From assembly GCA_007129225.1 (NCBI GenBank), contig SKVX01000066.1, positions 1 to 6,328 on the forward strand: a stretch of DNA of 6,328 nt, written 5' to 3'. A program made the translations under genes and the position numbers. The notes under the pieces are model-generated. The model was not told where the DNA came from and made no database searches. It was given only the letters and a program-made list of their open reading frames with translations. The stretch comes from Halomonas sp. GTDB taxonomy: Bacteria > Pseudomonadota > Gammaproteobacteria > Pseudomonadales > Halomonadaceae. Position 1 is the first letter of the stretch; every line of letters begins with the position of its first letter. Shown in pieces: positions 1 through 6,328 of this stretch.

Positions 1-132
1 CATGGGCGTCTCGTCACGCAGCGGCGCCTGCCCCGGTGACTGAGCCTGAACCGGCAACCCGGCAAGGCCGACCAGCAAGACCAGCAGGCCGCGCCACCAA
101 CGCGGCAACAGGCGAACCAGCGCTCGCGTCAC
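1..132 (-). CDS. N-terminal fragment of an exported protein (signal peptide), running off the left edge
   Basis: The GTG at 132-130 opens a frame that stays open for 44 codons to the window edge; an in-frame TAG (141-139) lies just upstream, so this is the farthest possible start. The product begins MTRALVRLLPRWWRG, then a hydrophobic core LLVLLVGLAGLP, then VQA before QSPGQ. This is a textbook Sec signal peptide: positive n-region, about a dozen hydrophobic residues, and a V-x-A cleavage site after Ala30. The mature part begins QSPGQAPLRDETPM and is cut off. I do not recognise the protein: a periplasmic protein, or a membrane protein with a cleaved signal such as some mechanosensitive channels, would both fit. 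It starts 92 bases after the response regulator on the same strand, so co-transcription is possible. The start overlaps the putative leader ORF stop (GTGA). Confidence 0.65.
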   Translation of the reverse strand, partial: MTRALVRLLPRWWRGLLVLLVGLAGLPVQAQSPGQAPLRDETPM

Positions 133-190
133 CGCTCGCTACCCGGCATGACACCGCCACGCACCCCAGCCTCGAACAAGATGCCTCCTT
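129..190 (-). other. Possible 16-codon leader ORF with strong Shine-Dalgarno, overlapping the next start
   Basis: AAGGAGG (190-184) is the strongest ribosome-binding sequence noticed in the window. It is followed four bases later by TTG (179-177), opening a frame MFEAGVRGGVMPGSER that stops at TGA (131-129). The stop overlaps the GTG start of the exported-protein gene as GTGA. That gene has only a weak ribosome site of its own, so ribosomes could load here and reinitiate. The spacing is short, TTG is a poor start codon and the peptide is unremarkable, so chance remains quite possible. Confidence 0.25.
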
Positions 191-202
191 TCCTGGCACA
201 AG

Positions 203-222
203 CGATCCTATGACCGGGATCG
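203..222 (-). promoter_or_regulatory. Short hairpin just after the response regulator stop
   Basis: The arms cgatcc (203-208) and ggatcg (217-222) pair perfectly over six bases around an eight-base loop, two bases past the TGA at 227-225. On the minus strand it is followed by CTTGTGCC, not a T-run, so intrinsic termination is doubtful. It may protect the 3' end of the upstream message or lie in the leader of the gene starting at 132. Confidence 0.3.
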
Positions 223-224
223 TA

Positions 225-611
225 TCACAGGGTCTTGCTGACGTAGCGCTGGCCCTGCATCATCTGGCGAATGGAATCCGGCACCTCATCCGGGTCGCCC
301 TTGAGGATATATCCTTCGGCGCCGGCCTCGAAGGCCTGGTCGACATAGCGCCGCTCACCGTGGCCGGAGAGAATCGCACACTTCAGCGCCGGGTATCTCA
401 CCTTGATCGACTTGATCAGGTCCAGGCCGCTGATTCCCCCCAGGGAGAGGTCGACCAGCACCAGGTCCGGGGTCATCTCCTCGAGGCGCTCGAGGGCCAC
501 CTCCCCCGAGCCGACGGTCTCGCAGACCTCAAGATCATCCTCCAGGTCAATGAACTCTCTCAACATGTCGCGCATGAAGGCGTGATCCTCCACGACAAGG
601 ACTTTCGTCAT
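225..611 (-). CDS. Single-domain response regulator (NarL-type receiver without output domain)
   Basis: A 128-residue receiver that should accept phosphate from His889 of the hybrid kinase encoded just upstream. The receiver residues are all present: acidic pair Glu8-Asp9 (VVEDH), phosphoacceptor Asp54 in LVLVDLSL, Ser82 in ILSGH at the switch Ser/Thr position, and Lys104 in GYILKGD. The GAEGYILKG segment is typical of NarL/FixJ-type regulators, whose usual partners are HisKA_3 kinases. Full NarL regulators run to about 210 residues with a LuxR-type helix-turn-helix. This one ends at RYVSKTL, exactly where the linker to that domain would start. No helix-turn-helix appears in the 224 bases downstream in any minus-strand frame. 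It may act by protein contact, as a phosphate sink, or be an evolutionary truncation. The start is the ATG at 611, with GGGAG at 626-622 ten bases upstream; the gap to the kinase stop is 22 bases, implying one transcript. Confidence 0.93.
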   Translation of the reverse strand: MTKVLVVEDHAFMRDMLREFIDLEDDLEVCETVGSGEVALERLEEMTPDLVLVDLSLGGISGLDLIKSIKVRYPALKCAILSGHGERRYVDQAFEAGAEGYILKGDPDEVPDSIRQMMQGQRYVSKTL

Positions 612-633
612 GGCATCCGTGCTCCCGATATCG

Positions 634-3930
<3,297 letters not shown>

Positions 3931-3954
3931 CCTTCAATCCTGTTCCGAGTGCGA

Positions 3955-3976
3955 GACATCCACGGTGCCGGATGTC
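3955..3976. repeat. Perfect 7-bp inverted repeat with 8-base spacer in the gap upstream of the hybrid kinase gene
   Basis: The arms are gacatcc (3955-3961) and ggatgtc (3970-3976), perfectly complementary, in the 79-base gap between the PRPP synthase stop and the kinase start, 25 bases before that ATG. No T-run follows on either strand, so it is not a canonical rho-independent terminator. It could be a dyad operator or an RNA hairpin in the kinase leader. The rest of the gap shows only a weak sigma-70-like pair, which is not called. Confidence 0.45.
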
Positions 3977-4009
3977 CCGATGAAAATCATGGGGCCATTG
4001 CTGGATGGT

Positions 4010-4915
4010 TCAATCCCGCACGCCCAGCACCTGCTCCAGTGCCTTGGCCAGCACCGGGGCCATGGTGACGACATTGCTGTCATGGGCGATGCAGTCGGTG
4101 CTCCAGATGTTTCCTACCCCAGCGGCCTGGATGACCTCCAGAGCGTCCCCGGCAAACAGCGCATGGGTCACGGCAACATCCACCGACTCGGCGCCAGCAT
4201 CGAACAGCTGCCTTGCGGCGCGGGCCAGCGTATGGCCGGAGCTGGCGATATCGTCCATCAGCACTACCGCCCGGCCAGTGATATCAAGCCGGGGCAGTTG
4301 AATGTCCACCTCCCGATCACCCTTGCGCACCTTGCGACACACCCCGTGCTCGAGGCCGCACACCTCCGCTGCACTTTCGACCCACTGTGCCGACTCTTCG
4401 TCGGGGCCGATCAACAACGCCTGTCGACGCTGTTGCACGATGAACTCAGCCAGCCGCGGCGCGCCGGAGAGGGTAATGGCGTGCTTCACAGGTATCGCCT
4501 GCTCGAGGCGTTGGATGCGATGCAGATGGGGGTCGACGGTGATCACAGCATCAAACCACTCGGCGAGAAATCCCCCCACCAGCTGCTGACTGACGAGTTC
4601 GCCGGGATTGAAGGCGATGTCCTGACGCATGTAGGCGAGGTACGGAGCCACCAGCACCAGCCGCTTCACGCCGTTCTGACGCAAGTGGCGAGCCATCAGC
4701 ATCAGTTCAAGAAGCTTCTCGTTGGGCCTGGCTAGGCTGCGAAAGATCACCAGGGTCTCGGGAAACTCGCTGGCCTTGACAAAGGGAAGCGCCAGGCAGA
4801 GTTCGTCATCGGGGAAACGGTGACAGTCGATGGCAATCGACTCGATGCCCGCGGCGGCGGCAACCCGCCCTGCCGAGAGGGCATCCTCCTTGAAATAGAG
4901 CATCCTGGCAGACAT
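4010..4915 (-). CDS. Ribose-phosphate pyrophosphokinase (PRPP synthase) family protein, divergent type
   Basis: Likely makes 5-phosphoribosyl 1-diphosphate from ribose 5-phosphate and ATP, supplying nucleotide salvage and synthesis in the cytoplasm. The 301 residues are close to the usual 290-320. Visible signatures in order: FPDDE (34-38); RPNEKLLELMLMA (63-75), matching the family's N-D-x-LMELL segment; PYLAYMRQD (91-99); VDPHLHR (127-133) with a histidine where E. coli Prs has H131; RKVRKGDREV (194-203), where K195 and R197 match the catalytic flexible-loop Lys/Arg pair; and the PRPP-binding loop VVLMDDIASSGHT (217-229). The loop ends SSGHT instead of the more usual DTGGT, and VDPHLHR replaces VDLHAGQ. 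This suggests a paralogue or the archaeal-like class rather than the housekeeping Prs. The ATG start is supported by GGAG at 4924-4921, five bases upstream, and by the TGATG junction with the phosphorylase gene. A phosphoribosyltransferase is less likely because both halves of the Prs fold are present. Confidence 0.9.
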   Translation of the reverse strand: MSARMLYFKEDALSAGRVAAAAGIESIAIDCHRFPDDELCLALPFVKASEFPETLVIFRSLARPNEKLLELMLMARHLRQNGVKRLVLVAPYLAYMRQDIAFNPGELVSQQLVGGFLAEWFDAVITVDPHLHRIQRLEQAIPVKHAITLSGAPRLAEFIVQQRRQALLIGPDEESAQWVESAAEVCGLEHGVCRKVRKGDREVDIQLPRLDITGRAVVLMDDIASSGHTLARAARQLFDAGAESVDVAVTHALFAGDALEVIQAAGVGNIWSTDCIAHDSNVVTMAPVLAKALEQVLGVRD

Positions 4916-4925
4916 CAGAACTCCA
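4913..4925 (-). promoter_or_regulatory. Ribosome binding site and TGATG stop-start junction between phosphorylase and PRPP synthase genes
   Basis: On the minus strand GGAG (4924-4921) lies five bases before the ATG at 4915-4913, and that ATG shares its A with the TGA stop (4917-4915) of the upstream gene. Such junctions usually mean translational coupling by reinitiation, so the two enzymes are expected in linked amounts. The geometry is seen directly; coupling is inferred. Confidence 0.75.
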
Positions 4926-6328
4926 CGTTCATAGGACTGATCCTGTGGGCCTCGCCGATACTGTAGCCGCTTTCGCGCTCACTACACTGACGCGCGAAAT
5001 CACACTCGCTGCGATAGGCCGCGTAAACGCGATAGAGTGGCTGGCCCTTCTCGACACCATCACCGATACGGGCGTACAAGTCGACGCCGGCGCCCTTGGC
5101 CTTGGGGGCGCCGGCCAGGCGAGCGATGCGCGCCAGGCGAAGGTTGTCGATAGCGGTGACGACGCCATCCGACTCCGCCAGCACCTCGAAGTCATGGGGC
5201 GCAAGCGCGAGGTTGTCGAGGTCAAAGGGCTTCTCCCCCTGGGCCCGAATGATCGACTGCATCTTCTCCAGGGCACGCCCCGAGTCGAGTATGTCCCGGG
5301 CGATTCCGAAACCGTCGCCACCACGGACATCCGGGTCGAATTCGAGCATGCGCCCCGCCAGGCGCAGCGATTTCTGGCGCAGATCCATCGGCGCATCCGG
5401 ATGGTTGGTAAGCACTCGCATCACGTCACGAGCCTCCAGCACGGGACCGATGCCCTGCCCCACCGGCTGGCTGCCATCGGTGATCACCACATCCAGCGTC
5501 AGCCCCATGCGGCCGGCAACGAACTCGAATAGCTTGCGTAGCCGCCTCGCCTCGGGCATGGAGCGTACCTTGGCAAGGGGACCAACGGGAATGTCAAGCA
5601 GCAGGTGTGTCGAACCGGCAGCCACTTTCTTGGACAGAATCGACGCGACCATCTGACCAGGCGAATCGATGGAGAGGGGGCGCTCCACCGCAATCAGGAC
5701 ATCATCAGCCGGTGAAAGCTCACTGGTTCCGCCCCAGGCCAGACAGCCCCGGTGAGTCCGCACCAGGTCACCCAGTTCATCGAAGGGAAGCTCGACCTTG
5801 GCCAGCACCTCCATGGTGTCGGCAGTGCCCGAGGGCGACGTGATGGCACGCGATGATGTCTTGGGACAGAGCAGCCCGTGGGCAGCGACGATGGGTACCA
5901 CCAGCATGGAGGTGCGATTGCCGGGAATGCCTCCGATGCAGTGCTTGTCCACCACCGGGTACTCGTGCCAGTCGAGCCGTCGCCCGACCCGGCTCATGGC
6001 ATCACTGAGATAGAACACCTCCTCGCGGTCGAGCTCGCCCAGGTCACAGGCAACGACGAAGGCGGTCAACTCGATCTTCGAGTAACGCAGATGCGCGATA
6101 TCCTGAATGATCTCCTGGAAGTCCTGGCGTGTCAGTCGTTCACCGGCGATCTTGCGATGCAGGGCTGGAATCGAGATCGCCGGCTCCGCCTGGGAGACAC
6201 TGACCGAGTGACCTTCCTCGACGCCGAGGGAAGCGAAAGCGTCCTCGGAAAGGCCGAGCTGGACATGGCCGACAATGGCGGTGTCGTCCACCACGTTGAG
6301 ACTCGCCAGGATGCACCGACCGTTGGCC
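4915..6328 (-). CDS. Long-form thymidine phosphorylase / AMP phosphorylase family protein (5' end outside window)
   Basis: Predicted to phosphorolyse a pyrimidine nucleoside, or a nucleoside monophosphate as in archaeal AMP phosphorylases, to free base and (deoxy)ribose 1-phosphate or ribose 1,5-bisphosphate in the cytoplasm. The first in-window start is the GTG at 6294, but the frame stays open to the edge and the upstream residues (ILASLNVV just before it) fit this family's extra N-terminal domain. The true start is therefore probably some tens of codons outside. Counting from that GTG, the phosphate-site motif is DKHCIGGIPGN (116-126), followed by KTSSRAITSPSGTAD (145-159), ASILSKK (217-223) and a C-terminal lipoyl-like domain with KGAGVDLYARIGDGVEKGQ (400-418). 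By hand alignment the base-contacting Ser and Lys of E. coli DeoA (S186, K190) are kept in ASILSKK, while DeoA S86 is Cys119. The length and TSSRAITS motif place it with the long TP/AMP phosphorylase branch rather than classical DeoA. Its stop shares one base with the next gene's start. Family is secure, substrate is not. Confidence 0.93.
   Translation of the reverse strand, partial: ANGRCILASLNVVDDTAIVGHVQLGLSEDAFASLGVEEGHSVSVSQAEPAISIPALHRKIAGERLTRQDFQEIIQDIAHLRYSKIELTAFVVACDLGELDREEVFYLSDAMSRVGRRLDWHEYPVVDKHCIGGIPGNRTSMLVVPIVAAHGLLCPKTSSRAITSPSGTADTMEVLAKVELPFDELGDLVRTHRGCLAWGGTSELSPADDVLIAVERPLSIDSPGQMVASILSKKVAAGSTHLLLDIPVGPLAKVRSMPEARRLRKLFEFVAGRMGLTLDVVITDGSQPVGQGIGPVLEARDVMRVLTNHPDAPMDLRQKSLRLAGRMLEFDPDVRGGDGFGIARDILDSGRALEKMQSIIRAQGEKPFDLDNLALAPHDFEVLAESDGVVTAIDNLRLARIARLAGAPKAKGAGVDLYARIGDGVEKGQPLYRVYAAYRSECDFARQCSERESGYSIGEAHRISPMNVEF

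Noticed and set aside
14..199. A 61-codon minus-strand frame from a GTG at 199
   Set aside because: Its Ala/Gly/Ser-rich product has no motif, and it overlaps out of frame the much better signal-peptide frame starting at 132.
626..633. Perfect 8-bp palindrome CGATATCG between the kinase stop and the receiver start
   Set aside because: It is too short to form a useful hairpin or to be called an operator; an 8-bp palindrome is expected by chance in a window of this size.
3955..3976. Rho-independent terminator between the enzyme pair and the kinase gene
   Set aside because: The inverted repeat has no following T-run on either strand.
3986..4013. Sigma-70-like pair TTGAAC and CATGAT with a 16-base spacer before the kinase gene
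   Set aside because: Only four of six bases match in each hexamer. It is mentioned with the dyad but not called as a promoter.

Overview
The window reads like the chromosome of a GC-rich (roughly 60% or more by eye) Gram-negative, probably a gammaproteobacterium of the Halomonas or Pseudomonas kind. The grounds are the protein styles, the tight same-strand packing and a CheB/CheR-type hybrid kinase. The genus is inference; no rRNA or other decisive marker is present. All supported genes lie on the minus strand, so the window is read here from right to left.

Right part (6328 to 4010): a long-form thymidine phosphorylase/AMP phosphorylase homologue, cut by the right edge, is followed by a divergent ribose-phosphate pyrophosphokinase (PRPP synthase family). 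The stop of the first and the start of the second share one base (TGATG), so the two are almost certainly co-translated. Together they suggest nucleoside or nucleotide phosphorolysis feeding pentose phosphate to PRPP. The true substrate of the phosphorylase is not settled by the sequence.

Middle (3930 to 225): after a 79-base gap holding a 7-bp inverted repeat comes a 1098-residue soluble sensor protein. It joins a CheB methylesterase, a CheR methyltransferase, a PAS-like segment, a six-heptad coiled coil, a second PAS domain and a HisKA_3/HATPase histidine kinase. Twenty-two bases further is a 128-residue receiver of NarL style that stops where the DNA-binding domain would normally begin. 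The two should form a two-component pair in which the partner has no recognisable output domain.

Left end (224 to 1): a short region with a hairpin just after the receiver stop and a strong Shine-Dalgarno in front of a possible 16-residue leader ORF. The leader stop overlaps a GTG start (GTGA). That GTG opens a gene with a clear signal peptide which runs off the left edge; its product is not identifiable from 44 residues.

No tRNA, rRNA, CRISPR array, insertion sequence or canonical rho-independent terminator was seen.
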